Source: Paenibacillus graminis (GTDB lineage: Bacteria > Bacillota > Bacilli > Paenibacillales > Paenibacillaceae). Taken from it: a DNA stretch of 64,000 nucleotides. Below, in pieces: positions 36,775 through 44,725 of this stretch (positions within the stretch are counted from its first letter, which is position 1; every line of letters begins with the position of its first letter). Position numbers and translations under genes: made by a program. The stretch is from contig NZ_CP009287.1 of assembly GCF_000758705.1 (NCBI RefSeq), positions 558,001-622,000 of the forward strand. The letters run 5' to 3'. The notes beneath the pieces were generated by a model, which worked only from the letters and a program-made list of their open reading frames with translations, made no database searches and had not been told where the DNA came from.

Positions 36775-39105
36775 TTAGCTCGCGCAAGACTCACACTCTT
36801 CAATCGTTAAGGCACGGCTCCGCACATAATACGTCGACTTCAATCCGCCCTTCCAGGCGTTCAGGTGCAGGTTCAGGAAATCGGTGGCCTTGATGTCCGG
36901 CGTCACGTACAGGTTAAAGCTCTGGCCCTGGTCAACATGGCGCTGGCGGGCCGAGGCCATGCGGATGGACCAGTTCTGGTCGATCAGGAACGCCGTTTTG
37001 TAGTACCAGATCGTCTTCTCGGACAGATCCGGTGCCGGATTGGCGATCTTATAGGTGGTTTTCTCCTCATAGGAGAGCAGCTCATACAGCGGATCGATGC
37101 TGGCTGTGGAGCCGGCGATGATCGAGGTCGAGCCGTTCGGGGCAATCGCGAACATCCAGGCGTTGCGCACGCCGTCCGCAGCCACTTGCTCCTGCAGCTC
37201 ACGCCACTGTTCGGTGGTCACGTATTTGCCTTCCTGTTCGCCGCTGGTATAGCCGCGCGAGGTGAAGTAGGCCCCGGTCTCCCAGTCGGAACCGGCGAAC
37301 TTCGGATAGCGGCCTTTCTCGCGGGCCAGCTCCATGCTGGAGCGTACTACCAGATAGTTGATATGCTCATACAGATGGTTGTTGTATTCCACGGCTTCAT
37401 CGGACTCCCAGCGGATGCCCTCCAGTGCCAGCAGGTGATGCAGGCCGAAGGTGCCGAGGCCGACCGCACGGTATTGGCTGTTCGTGTACTGCGCCTGCAG
37501 CACTTCAATATTGTTGATATCGATGACGTTGTCGAGCATGCGGACCTGAATCGGCACCAGCCGCTCCAGCACGCCTGCCGGAATAGCACGGGCCAGGTGG
37601 ATGGAATTCAGATTGCAGACAACGAAGTCGCCGGGAACCTTCGAGATCACGATCCGGGTCTGTCCGTCCTTCGTAACCAGCTCTTCACTCTCAATAACCG
37701 TTGCCGACTGGTTCTGCATAATTTCTGTGCACAGGTTGGAGGAGAATACCATTCCCTGGTGACGGTTCGGGTTGGAACGGTTGACCGTATCGCGGTAGAA
37801 CATATATGGCGTGCCGGTTTCAAGCTGGGATTTCATAATCCGCTTCATGATGTCGATGGCCGGAACCGTGATGCGGGAAAGCTCCAGATTGGCGGTGGCT
37901 TCGGCATACTTTTCCCGGAATGAGCCTTGTCCCAGCTGTTCATCATAGAAATCCTCCAGACCCAGCGCGCGTCCTTTGGCATCTTTCCAGCCCATCACCT
38001 TCTTCACTTCATGCGGGCAAAAGAGATTCCAGTGTCCCCGTGCTTCCACAGCCTCCATGAACAGATCGGGCAGGCAGACGCCGTGGAATACGTCATGCGC
38101 GCGCATCCGCTCGTCCCCGTTGTTCAGCTTGAGGTCGAGGAAGGCGAGAATGTCTTTATGGAAGACGTCGAGGTAGACGGCGACGGCGCCTTTGCGCGTG
38201 CCGAGCTGATCGACGCTGACCGCGGTATTGTTCAGCTGGCGGATCCACGGGATAACGCCGGAGCTGGTGTTCTTGTGGCCGCGGATATCGGAGCCGCGGG
38301 CCCGCACCTTGCCGAGGTAGACGCCGATGCCTCCGCCCATTTTGCTGAGCCGGGCCACATCGGTATTGGAGTCGAAGATGCCTTCGAGCGAGTCATCCAC
38401 GGTGTCGATGAAGCAGCTGGAGAGCTGTCCGGCGACCTTTTTGCCCGCATTGGACATAGTAGGGGTGGCAGCAGTCATATAAATGTTGCTCATGGCCCAG
38501 TAGGCCTCTTTTACCAGCTCCAGACGTTTCTCTTCAGGCTCTGTATGCATGAGGAACATGGCGATAACCATATAACGCTCCTGCGGCAGCTCCATGACAC
38601 GCCCGTCAAAATCATGAGCCAGATAGCGGTCCGAAAGGGTCAAGAGGCCGATATAATCGAACAGCAGGTCGCGCGTGTGATCGATGCAGCTGCCCAGCTC
38701 CTCAATCTGCTCCTTGGTATAGTGGGAGAGCAGCTCTTCGCGGTAGATGCCTTTTTTCACCAGATCGGTAATCAGCGGGTATAGCTCGCCGTAAGGCTCC
38801 TCCGGGTAAGCTTTGTAGCGGCGGTTGACGGCTGCTTTTTTGTACAGGGAGGTCAACAGGGAACGCGCAGCGGCGAATTTCCAATCCGGCTCTTCTTTGG
38901 TAACCAGTTCAAGCGCGCTCATCGTGAAGGCATTGCTGATCTCTTCTCCGCTGACCTCTTCACGGCGCAGCTTGGACTGCACACCGCGCAGCAGGGTTTC
39001 TTTGCTTAGCTGATCCAGGCCTTTCAGGATACGGTCGGCGTACACGGAGAGACGGATTTCATCAAAAGCCAGTTGGCGGTTGTCGGGTTTCACTACGAGC
39101 TGTGG
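36775..39105 (-). CDS. nrdA: Class Ia ribonucleotide reductase, alpha (catalytic) subunit
   Basis: 776 residues. An N-terminal ATP-cone (VVKPDNRQLAFDEIRLSVYA...) gives dATP/ATP control, so this is NrdA rather than cone-less NrdE. The catalytic barrel includes NTDVARLSKMGGGIGVYLG, SSNLCTEIMQNQSA with the radical Cys, and the loop residues of the active site. The C-terminus CESCAS is the redox Cys pair reduced by thioredoxin or glutaredoxin. It reduces ribonucleoside diphosphates in air. The ATG at 39105 is chosen for spacing from AAAGGATG; two upstream ATGs lie too near. It follows nrdG after 118 bases and precedes nrdB. Confidence 0.94.
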   Translation of the reverse strand, partial: PQLVVKPDNRQLAFDEIRLSVYADRILKGLDQLSKETLLRGVQSKLRREEVSGEEISNAFTMSALELVTKEEPDWKFAAARSLLTSLYKKAAVNRRYKAYPEEPYGELYPLITDLVKKGIYREELLSHYTKEQIEELGSCIDHTRDLLFDYIGLLTLSDRYLAHDFDGRVMELPQERYMVIAMFLMHTEPEEKRLELVKEAYWAMSNIYMTAATPTMSNAGKKVAGQLSSCFIDTVDDSLEGIFDSNTDVARLSKMGGGIGVYLGKVRARGSDIRGHKNTSSGVIPWIRQLNNTAVSVDQLGTRKGAVAVYLDVFHKDILAFLDLKLNNGDERMRAHDVFHGVCLPDLFMEAVEARGHWNLFCPHEVKKVMGWKDAKGRALGLEDFYDEQLGQGSFREKYAEATANLELSRITVPAIDIMKRIMKSQLETGTPYMFYRDTVNRSNPNRHQGMVFSSNLCTEIMQNQSATVIESEELVTKDGQTRIVISKVPGDFVVCNLNSIHLARAIPAGVLERLVPIQVRMLDNVIDINNIEVLQAQYTNSQYRAVGLGTFGLHHLLALEGIRWESDEAVEYNNHLYEHINYLVVRSSMELAREKGRYPKFAGSDWETGAYFTSRGYTSGEQEGKYVTTEQWRELQEQVAADGVRNAWMFAIAPNGSTSIIAGSTASIDPLYELLSYEEKTTYKIANPAPDLSEKTIWYYKTAFLIDQNWSIRMASARQRHVDQGQSFNLYVTPDIKATDFLNLHLNAWKGGLKSTYYVRSRALTIEECESCAS

Positions 39106-39223
39106 CATAAGTTCATACATCCTTTCATTTTTGGGTTTAATTTTCAATATCAAAAATTAAAGTATATGGTCGCAGAGAGCGGCCCGCACCAAGGCTTGGC
39201 CTGCTCTTTGATAGTTACCAAAT

Positions 39224-39739
39224 TTATAATGCAGCCGGCTGCCAATGTACGATTTCGGTACCGGCAAGACTGGCCTGAATATCAATAATGCGCTGGTTGC
39301 TGCTTCCCCGGTAGGGAAGAGTGGTATCCTTGAGCTCTTCTACAAAACGTCCGTCGATCACGACCTGGCACAAGGCCAGCAGGTTCCATTCGGGTGAACC
39401 CGGAGCCGCTGTAAGCTCCTCATACGTATAGCCGGTGTAAATCCAGATGGAATAGTCCGGCAGGACGCTGCGCAGCTCCTGGATGAAGCCCGCAGCCTCC
39501 TCTGCCGAGAAAAAGGGGTCGCCGCCCGCCAGCGTCAGTCCGTCCAGCAGCGGATTCGCCGCCATCTCGGCGATAATCTCCCGCTGGCGCTCCAAGGTGA
39601 ACGGTTCGCCGTAATTGAAATTCCAGGTCTTCGGGTTGAAGCAGCCCGGGCAACGGTGACGGCAGCCGCTGAGGAAGAGGACGGCCCGCATGCCCTCTCC
39701 TTCGTTGATTGATTCCGGGTAGTAGCCGCATATATTCAT
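39224..39739 (-). CDS. nrdG: Anaerobic ribonucleotide reductase activating protein (radical SAM)
   Basis: 171 residues. The radical-SAM cluster motif is CRHRCPGC with SGC before it (LSGCRHRCPGCFNPKTWNF); the GGDP element for SAM binding follows (LTLAGGDPFFSAEEA). It uses S-adenosylmethionine to place the glycyl radical on NrdD. The short N-terminus MNICGYYPESINEGEGMRAV is typical. Its ATG overlaps the nrdD stop by 4 bases, so the pair is translationally coupled. A hairpin lies in the gap to nrdA (39176-39211). Confidence 0.95.
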   Translation of the reverse strand: MNICGYYPESINEGEGMRAVLFLSGCRHRCPGCFNPKTWNFNYGEPFTLERQREIIAEMAANPLLDGLTLAGGDPFFSAEEAAGFIQELRSVLPDYSIWIYTGYTYEELTAAPGSPEWNLLALCQVVIDGRFVEELKDTTLPYRGSSNQRIIDIQASLAGTEIVHWQPAAL

Positions 39740-41721
39740 AGATGTTTAACGCGGTCCCTTACTTCAGCTTGCTTGGCGGCATTGAAGCGGGTCTGGTAGT
39801 CGCCGGTCAGATAGCCGGTTACCCGGCGCAAGCGGCGGATATGCACATCCTTCTCATGCGCGCCGCAGGAAGGGCAGTTTGTGCCGATCACGCCTTCGTA
39901 GCCGCAGTCTGAGCAGCGGTCTATCGGATGGTTAATGCTGAAGTAGCTGACCTGCTGCTCCAGCGCATAACGGATGATCTTCACAAAAGCCGCCGGGTTG
40001 CTGCGGGCATTGCCGTTCAGCTCCACATAAGAGATCGCGCCGGCATTGCAGTATTCGTGGAACGGCGCTTCCAGGCTGATTTTCTGTGCAGCGCTCAGCT
40101 CATGGTAGACCGGGATATGGAAAGAGTTCGTATAATATTCACGGTCGGTGACGCCCGGAATCGAGCCGATCACCTTGCGGTCCACCTTGGTGAACTTGCC
40201 GGACAGGCCTTCAGCCGGTGTGGCGAACAGCGTGATGTTGAGGTTCAGCTCCTCGCTCTTGCGGTCGCAGTACTCCCTCATATGGCGGACAATGGCCAGC
40301 GCTTTAGCGTGAATCTCCATGTCCTCGCCGTGATGTTTGCCGTACATGGCCTTCATGCATTCCGCCATGCCAATGAAGCCAATCGACAGGCTGCCGTGCT
40401 TCAGCAGCTCGCCTACACTGTCTTCGGGAGCGAGCGCTTCGCCGCCTTCCCAGACGCCTTCGCGCATCATGAAATCGGAAGCTTTGGCCTTCTGGGAAGC
40501 TTGGATGCGGAAGCGGTGGAGCAGCCCTTCCAGAGCGATGTCCATATAATGGTTCAGATCGTCATAGAAGCCTGCCTCGTCGGCGGCAAGGCGGCGTCCT
40601 GTGGCGATGCCGTATGCCAGTCCCAGCCGCACCAGGTTGAGTGTATTGAAGGACAGGTTGCCTTTGCCGGAGCAGTGGTTGCGTCCGAAGCGGTCGCCCA
40701 GCACCCGGGTGCGGCAGCCCATAGTGGCAAATTCGGTATCCGGATCCGCCGGATCGTAATATTGCAGATTAAGCGGTGCATCCAGATTGGCGAAGTTCGG
40801 ATACAGTCTCCGGGCGGAGCATTCCGCCGCCTTGAGGAACAGCCCGTAGTTCGGATCACCCTGCTGCTGGTTCACGCCCTGCTTGCATTTGAAGATCTGG
40901 ATCGGGAACACCGGCGTTTCGCCGCTGCCGAGGCCGTTCATCGTGGCGGTCAGCAGCGAGCTGATGACCAGCTGCCCCTCTGGTGAGGTACAGGTGCCGT
41001 AGTTGATGCTGGTAAAAGGAATCTGTCCGCCCGACCGGCTGGACATTGTATTAAGGTTATGTATCATGCTCTCTGCGGCCTGGAGCGTTTCACTTTCCGT
41101 CTCCTTCAGCGCAAAGCGGAAGGCCCGCGGATATTGCTCCGCCAGATCGCTGCGGCTCATAGTGACTTCCCCGGTGAGCTCTCCTGCAGCGCCTTCTTCG
41201 AAATACTCCAGTCCCTTGCGGAACAGCTTGGCGAAGGACTTGGTCACATATGGAGCCAGATCATAATCCAGCTTGTTGGCGGAGACGCCACCGTATTGGG
41301 CATTCTGCTGTGACTGGAAAATAATCGCCACAAGCGACATCGCAGTCATAATCGAGTTGGGAGGGCGCACACTGCCGTTGCCGGTGTTGAAGCCTTCCCG
41401 GAGAAGACGCTCGAACGGGATAAAGATGCAGTTGGTGGTTCCGATCGCGTATTGATCCAGATCGTGGACATATACCACATTATCGAGGGTAGCCTGCACC
41501 AATTGAGGCGGCATCGTGAAGTTGCGGGCGTACCACTTGGAATACTCACTGCCGAACTTGCTCATTTTGCCGGAAAAGCTCTCACCGTTCAAATTGGCAT
41601 TCTCGCGCAGCAGATCCAAATCCCGGCTGTCGATAATATCGCGCCCCAAATGGATCACTTCCTCCAAAAGAACCTCCTGTGCAGCTTGTCCACCGTTGTA
41701 CCGTTTCTCCAGCAGCGTCAT
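39736..41721 (-). CDS. nrdD: Anaerobic (class III) ribonucleoside-triphosphate reductase
   Basis: 661 residues. The C-terminal zinc site (CSDCGYEGVIGTNCPSCGAH) and the glycyl-radical motif RRVTGYLTGDY are intact. Active-site parts are seen at GCRTRVLGDR and GKGNLSFNTLNLVRLG. It reduces ribonucleoside triphosphates without oxygen and without B12. Unlike E. coli NrdD (about 710 residues), it has no N-terminal ATP-cone, so dATP overall inhibition through a cone should be missing. GGAGAGGAG precedes the ATG. First gene of nrdD-nrdG-nrdA-nrdB, controlled by a B12 riboswitch and NrdR boxes upstream. Confidence 0.95.
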   Translation of the reverse strand: MTLLEKRYNGGQAAQEVLLEEVIHLGRDIIDSRDLDLLRENANLNGESFSGKMSKFGSEYSKWYARNFTMPPQLVQATLDNVVYVHDLDQYAIGTTNCIFIPFERLLREGFNTGNGSVRPPNSIMTAMSLVAIIFQSQQNAQYGGVSANKLDYDLAPYVTKSFAKLFRKGLEYFEEGAAGELTGEVTMSRSDLAEQYPRAFRFALKETESETLQAAESMIHNLNTMSSRSGGQIPFTSINYGTCTSPEGQLVISSLLTATMNGLGSGETPVFPIQIFKCKQGVNQQQGDPNYGLFLKAAECSARRLYPNFANLDAPLNLQYYDPADPDTEFATMGCRTRVLGDRFGRNHCSGKGNLSFNTLNLVRLGLAYGIATGRRLAADEAGFYDDLNHYMDIALEGLLHRFRIQASQKAKASDFMMREGVWEGGEALAPEDSVGELLKHGSLSIGFIGMAECMKAMYGKHHGEDMEIHAKALAIVRHMREYCDRKSEELNLNITLFATPAEGLSGKFTKVDRKVIGSIPGVTDREYYTNSFHIPVYHELSAAQKISLEAPFHEYCNAGAISYVELNGNARSNPAAFVKIIRYALEQQVSYFSINHPIDRCSDCGYEGVIGTNCPSCGAHEKDVHIRRLRRVTGYLTGDYQTRFNAAKQAEVRDRVKHL

Positions 41722-41763
41722 TGTCTAGCTCTCCTCTCCATATATGAAACATATTCTGATTGT

Positions 41764-41803
41764 AAAAAAAGGCATCTCCCGCCGAGGAAGGCGGAAAATG
41801 CCC
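41764..41803 (-). terminator. Terminator in the nrd leader (riboswitch expression platform)
   Basis: On the minus strand, GGGCAT...CGCC pairs with GGCG...ATGCC, followed by TTTTTTTACA, about 40 bases before the nrdD ATG. It would stop transcription when the cobalamin aptamer is occupied. Confidence 0.85.
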
Positions 41804-41880
41804 GGATGCGTAGCGCAAATAACCTGAGCGGATATTTGCGGATGGTCTCCATGGAAATATGCTTTCCCGCAGAAGCCGAT

Positions 41881-41913
41881 ACCTGAGCGCGATAAGGCTT
41901 ATCGCGCTCAGGT
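41881..41913. other. Perfect 16-bp inverted repeat in the nrd leader
   Basis: ACCTGAGCGCGATAAG and its exact complement CTTATCGCGCTCAGGT are separated by one base. It lies between the aptamer and the terminator, without a T-run; it may shape the antiterminator switch or be an inserted palindromic repeat. Confidence 0.6.
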
Positions 41914-42009
41914 ACCGGCAGCCTTGGCTCCCTGGCATAAGGGAAGGCTAAATCTGCTTGTGCAGGCCGCATGCGGACACCTATCCTGTTCCTCGCAGGC
42001 GTAAATGAT

Positions 42010-42219
42010 GGTGCCCGGAAACAGGCAGGTCTCCTGGCTTCCGGTGAATCCGGGGCGCCTTCCCAAGGGTAGATGCCCCTCAGTGGCGTGAGCCTCAGGA
42101 TCTGCTCCGCAGGGCTTCTGGGAGCCTGTGGAGCATCCGGTTACAGTGGCGGGACCACAGCGGATTTGCACCGCGCTTCCCTATTAAGCTTCAACTCTCC
42201 TGGGAGAGCAAAGCACCTG
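42010..42219 (-). promoter_or_regulatory. Cobalamin (B12) riboswitch of the nrd operon
   Basis: On the minus strand the sequence has GCGCGGTGCAAATCCGC, then GGTCCCGCCACTGT, a GGGAAGGCGCC segment, and the B12 box GCCAGGAGACCTGCC (42039-42025). These occur in the right order for the AdoCbl aptamer. The nrd operon lies downstream on the same strand, with the terminator at 41764-41803 as platform. Confidence 0.95.
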
Positions 42220-42222
42220 TTT

Positions 42223-42270
42223 CCACTATATTTTGTTGTCGCTAGATAAAAATAACCCAATATCTTGTGT
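42223..42270. promoter_or_regulatory. Tandem NrdR boxes
   Basis: CCACTATATTTTGTTG at 42223-42238 and ACCCAATATCTTGTGT at 42255-42270 match the NrdR box (ACACWATATATTGTGT). They start 32 bases apart, about three helical turns, as is standard for this ATP-cone/zinc repressor of ribonucleotide reductase genes. Confidence 0.85.
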
Positions 42271-42277
42271 TTGTAAA
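42249..42277 (-). promoter_or_regulatory. Putative SigA promoter of the nrd operon
   Basis: Minus-strand TTTACA (42277-42272), a 17-base spacer and TATTTT (42254-42249). One NrdR box fills the spacer and the other covers the region just past the start site, an arrangement suited to repression. Confidence 0.6.
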
Positions 42278-42318
42278 CATTTTTTTGCGAACCCGCGCCC
42301 GGTGCGGACTCCGCCCGT

Positions 42319-42395
42319 TTACTCACAGATGATCCACAGTCCATCCACAGATTACCCGCCATTCGTCCACAATTTGCCCACAGGTAATCCACAGC
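42319..42395 (+). repeat. Phased 11-bp DnaA-box-like array
   Basis: Seven adjacent 11-mers: TTACTCACAGA, TGATCCACAGT, CCATCCACAGA, TTACCCGCCAT, TCGTCCACAAT, TTGCCCACAGG, TAATCCACAGC. Six are close to the DnaA box TTATCCACA (7-8 of 9), the fourth is degraded. All lie on one face of the helix, between nrdD and the divergent thiamine-binding-type gene. Confidence 0.75.
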
Positions 42396-42534
42396 AAAGG
42401 GACAAATTTTGCCGGAACTGATTCATAAATTGTCCAAAATACGCCACAAAGGTTCCGGAATTTTCCAATCCTTCTTTTACGGCCTTTTTCCGTGTCCGTT
42501 TGTGTGTCCCGAATATAGTAGGACTTTAGGTGAT

Positions 42535-42563
42535 TTGTGGGGGGAGGCCGGAGTTGCTACAAT
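42535..42563 (+). promoter_or_regulatory. Putative promoter of the YqgV-like gene
   Basis: TTGTGG (42535-42540), 17 bases, then TACAAT (42558-42563) with an extended TGC just before it. About 65 bases upstream of the ATG. Confidence 0.55.
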
Positions 42564-42627
42564 AGAGAGGACTAGAGACATATCTAACGCGGTGTATAAA
42601 TAAGGCTTATATAGGAGGGAATTCAGG

Positions 42628-42936
42628 ATGGCGATTGGCGAAGTAACCGTAATTCCGATTGGTACAGGCAGCACCAGCCTCAGCAGCTATGTGGCTGACA
42701 TGCAGCGCGTGCTGGAGACGGTGGAAGGCATTACCTACGAGCTGACATCCATGGGCACGATTATCGAAGGTCCGCTGGCGCGGATTCTGGCGGCTGTCGA
42801 AGCGCTGCACGAGTCCCCTTTTACTGCCGGAGCACAGCGGGTGTCCACCTCGCTCAAGATTGATGACCGGCGGGATAAGCCGTCCACAAGCCGCAGCAAG
42901 CTGGAATCGGTGGAACGCAAACTGCAGGCGGATTAA
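42628..42936 (+). CDS. MTH1187 family thiamine-binding protein (YqgV-like)
   Basis: 102 residues of the DUF77/MTH1187 fold: AIGEVTVIPIGTGSTSLSSY at the start, then VEGITYELTSMGTIIEG in the middle. Family members are small ferredoxin-like alpha/beta proteins that bind thiamine or pyrimidine precursors (YkoF relatives). AGGAGGGAATTCAGG precedes the ATG. The Ser/Lys-rich tail (KPSTSRSKLESVERKL) is charged and likely disordered or helical. It is followed 40 bases later by a sugar isomerase-like gene in the same direction. No TPP riboswitch is seen upstream. Confidence 0.85.
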   Translation: MAIGEVTVIPIGTGSTSLSSYVADMQRVLETVEGITYELTSMGTIIEGPLARILAAVEALHESPFTAGAQRVSTSLKIDDRRDKPSTSRSKLESVERKLQAD

Positions 42937-42975
42937 TTCAGGTTAACAATAACAGCGAATAGGAGCGGATGCTTA

Positions 42976-43749
42976 ATGGCGGCTATCAAACAGCAGATCG
43001 GGATACAGATGTACACCCTGCGAGACAGGGCGGAGAAGGATTTTCTGGGGACGCTGCGCAAGGTGGCGGAGATCGGTTACAAGTCGGTGGAATTTGCCGG
43101 GTATTTTGGCGTATCGGCTGCAGAACTGCGCAAAACGCTGGATGAGCTTGGACTGTCGGCCCCCTCAGCGCATATCGGGCTGGATTTCAGCAGTCTGGAG
43201 AATATGCAGTCGGCATTATCCAGAGAGATCGAATATGCCCGGGAGGTTGGGCTGGAGTATCTCATCACACCTTCTGCGCCTCTTCCGGAGCAACCTGCGC
43301 TGGACGATGTGCTGGCTCTGATTCCATTCTTTGAAAAGGCTTCCGGGATGGTGCGGGCAGCAGGGCTGAAGTACGGCTACCACAACCATGACTTTGAGTT
43401 CAAGCAGGTCAACGGGCAGGCCGTCATCGACATCTGGCTGGAGCGGATTCCTGCTGAGCATATGGTGGCAGAGTTTGATTTGGGCTGGGTGCATGTGGGG
43501 GGTGCAGTACCGGCGGAGTATATCTCCCGGTATGCCGGACGTGTGCCGCTGGTTCATATCAAGGATTTCGGTGCGGGCCATGAGGAAGCCGATCTCGGGA
43601 AGGGCCAGGTCGATTTCGAGAGCGTCTTTAAGGCTGCGGATGAAGCCGGAATTCAGCACTACATCGTGGAGCAGGAGGTTTTCGCTTCTTCGTCACTGGA
43701 GAGCGCCCGGCTGGCGCTGGATTACTTCCGCAAGCGGGGAATGGTGTAA
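42976..43749 (+). CDS. Sugar phosphate isomerase/epimerase-like TIM barrel protein
   Basis: 257 residues of the xylose isomerase-like AP endonuclease 2 superfamily. It begins IGIQMYTLRDRAEKDFLG. Metal-site residues fall in VEFAGYFG, GYHNHDFEF, AEFDLGWVHVGG, VHIKDFG and IVEQE. Such proteins isomerise or epimerise sugars or their oxidised forms with a divalent metal in the cytoplasm. The substrate is not deducible; relatives often cluster with oxidoreductases for inositol or glycoside use, but none is near. GAATAGGAGCGG precedes the ATG. Probably co-transcribed with the preceding small gene. Confidence 0.87.
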   Translation: MAAIKQQIGIQMYTLRDRAEKDFLGTLRKVAEIGYKSVEFAGYFGVSAAELRKTLDELGLSAPSAHIGLDFSSLENMQSALSREIEYAREVGLEYLITPSAPLPEQPALDDVLALIPFFEKASGMVRAAGLKYGYHNHDFEFKQVNGQAVIDIWLERIPAEHMVAEFDLGWVHVGGAVPAEYISRYAGRVPLVHIKDFGAGHEEADLGKGQVDFESVFKAADEAGIQHYIVEQEVFASSSLESARLALDYFRKRGMV

Positions 43750-43892
43750 CCGTTTCCTGATTCGTTCTGTAAGTGCTTGCCGCCGCAGCTGCCTGGGCGG
43801 ATTGGCTCACCCTTTCCAGCCTGCGGCCTGAAGCCGCCCTTCGTGGGTTCTACCACAGACTTTTGAGAGAGACAGGACTGTGAGGGAAAGGG

Positions 43893-43920
43893 TTGCGTTT
43901 TTCTCCAGACGATGTATAAT
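43893..43920 (+). promoter_or_regulatory. Putative promoter of tRNA-Thr
   Basis: TTGCGT (43893-43898), 16 bases, TATAAT (43915-43920), about 30 bases before the tRNA. Confidence 0.6.
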
Positions 43921-43949
43921 GTATTTTGTTTGACAGAAAAATGCTGTAA

Positions 43950-44021
43950 GCTGGTGTAGCTCAGGGGTAGAGCAACGCACTCGTAATGCGTAGGCCGGGG
44001 GTTCAATTCCCTTCACCAGCA
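43950..44021 (+). tRNA. tRNA-Thr (anticodon CGT)
   Basis: Acceptor arms GCTGGTG and CACCAGC, D-arm GCTC...GAGC, anticodon stem ACGCA/TGCGT with loop CTCGTAA (anticodon CGT, reads ACG), and T-loop TTCAATT. CCA is not encoded. It is a solitary gene with a terminator-like hairpin downstream. Confidence 0.94.
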
Positions 44022-44041
44022 TCCTTAATAGTTCAATCATG

Positions 44042-44077
44042 GCGCGGTTTCCCGGGGTTTCGGGGGCTGCGCTTTTC
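44042..44077 (+). terminator. Terminator after tRNA-Thr
   Basis: GCGCGG...CCC pairs imperfectly with GGGG...CTGCGC, followed by TTTTCTG. Confidence 0.6.
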
Positions 44078-44118
44078 TGTGTTTACATAAATCTCCGTAC
44101 AAAACTCTATCTGGTTCA

Positions 44119-44168
44119 TTGACAAGTAAACTTTGCATATTATAATAAAGGTGCCAAGTTTACTTGTC
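44119..44168 (+). promoter_or_regulatory. Promoter flanked by a 13-bp inverted repeat (HTH autoregulation)
   Basis: TTGACA (44119-44124), 16 bases, TATAAT (44141-44146). GACAAGTAAACTT (44121-44133) overlaps the -35 box, and its exact complement AAGTTTACTTGTC (44156-44168) lies past the start site. It is a likely double operator for the HTH protein encoded 350 bases downstream. Confidence 0.8.
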
Positions 44169-44189
44169 GGTTAAAAAGGAGGATTTCTA

Positions 44190-44504
44190 ATGGATAAGGA
44201 AATCATATTAGAAAAAATCAGACAGGAAAAAAAGGATGAGGGAAAGGAGTTTATTTTTAATAGAGGCAGAAAATTTGGAGTCATAGGCACGCTGAGTATA
44301 TTTTGCATTTTAGCTGTTTTCAATTTATACAATAATCATCAGGGGACAAATGCTGCATTATTAGCGGTGGTTATGGGGTATCTTGGCTGTGAAAGTTTCG
44401 GAATCTATAGTATAACTAAAAAGAAAATGGATTTAATTAAGATCATTTTTGGATCTGGTTTAAGCCTCTTTTTTTTCATAAAATACTTCTTAATTGTAGG
44501 ATAG
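44190..44504 (+). CDS. Small membrane protein, DUF6442-like
   Basis: 104 residues: a charged N-terminus (MDKEIILEKIRQEKKDEGKE), then about three hydrophobic spans (FGVIGTLSIFCILAVFNLY; ALLAVVMGYLGCESFGIY; IIFGSGLSLFFFIKYFLIV). The pattern matches small Bacillota membrane proteins (DUF6442) that occur directly before an XRE-type regulator. Function is unknown; sensing or defence roles have not been shown to my knowledge. AAAAAGGAGGATTTC precedes the ATG. Base composition is clearly more AT-rich than the neighbours, which suggests transfer, and it begins 170 bases after tRNA-Thr. The HTH gene follows 8 bases after the stop. Confidence 0.8.
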   Translation: MDKEIILEKIRQEKKDEGKEFIFNRGRKFGVIGTLSIFCILAVFNLYNNHQGTNAALLAVVMGYLGCESFGIYSITKKKMDLIKIIFGSGLSLFFFIKYFLIVG

Positions 44505-44512
44505 GGGCCAAG

Positions 44513-44725
44513 ATGAATGAAAAGTTGATGTTGAAAAATAGATTGCGAGAGGCAAGAGCAGAACAAAAATTATCCCAAACCCAATTGGCAGAAATGGTGG
44601 GCGTTTCAAGAAATACAATAAGTTCTATTGAAACAGGGCAGTTTAATCCTACCGCAAAATTGGCTCTAGTCTTATGCATTGCTTTGGACAAAAAATTTGA
44701 AGAGTTATTTTATTTTGATATGTGA
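44513..44725 (+). CDS. XRE-family helix-turn-helix regulator, short type
   Basis: 70 residues that are almost only an HTH_3 domain: NRLREARAEQKLSQTQLAEM, VGVSRNTISSIETG and PTAKLALVLCIALDKKFEEL. It is like the short YgzD/YvaO-type regulators paired with small membrane proteins. It probably binds the 13-bp inverted repeat around the promoter at 44119-44168 and represses its own operon. The ribosome site is weak (AGGGGCCAAG). Low GC as in its partner gene. No effector domain is present, so the membrane partner may supply the signal. Confidence 0.9.
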   Translation: MNEKLMLKNRLREARAEQKLSQTQLAEMVGVSRNTISSIETGQFNPTAKLALVLCIALDKKFEELFYFDM

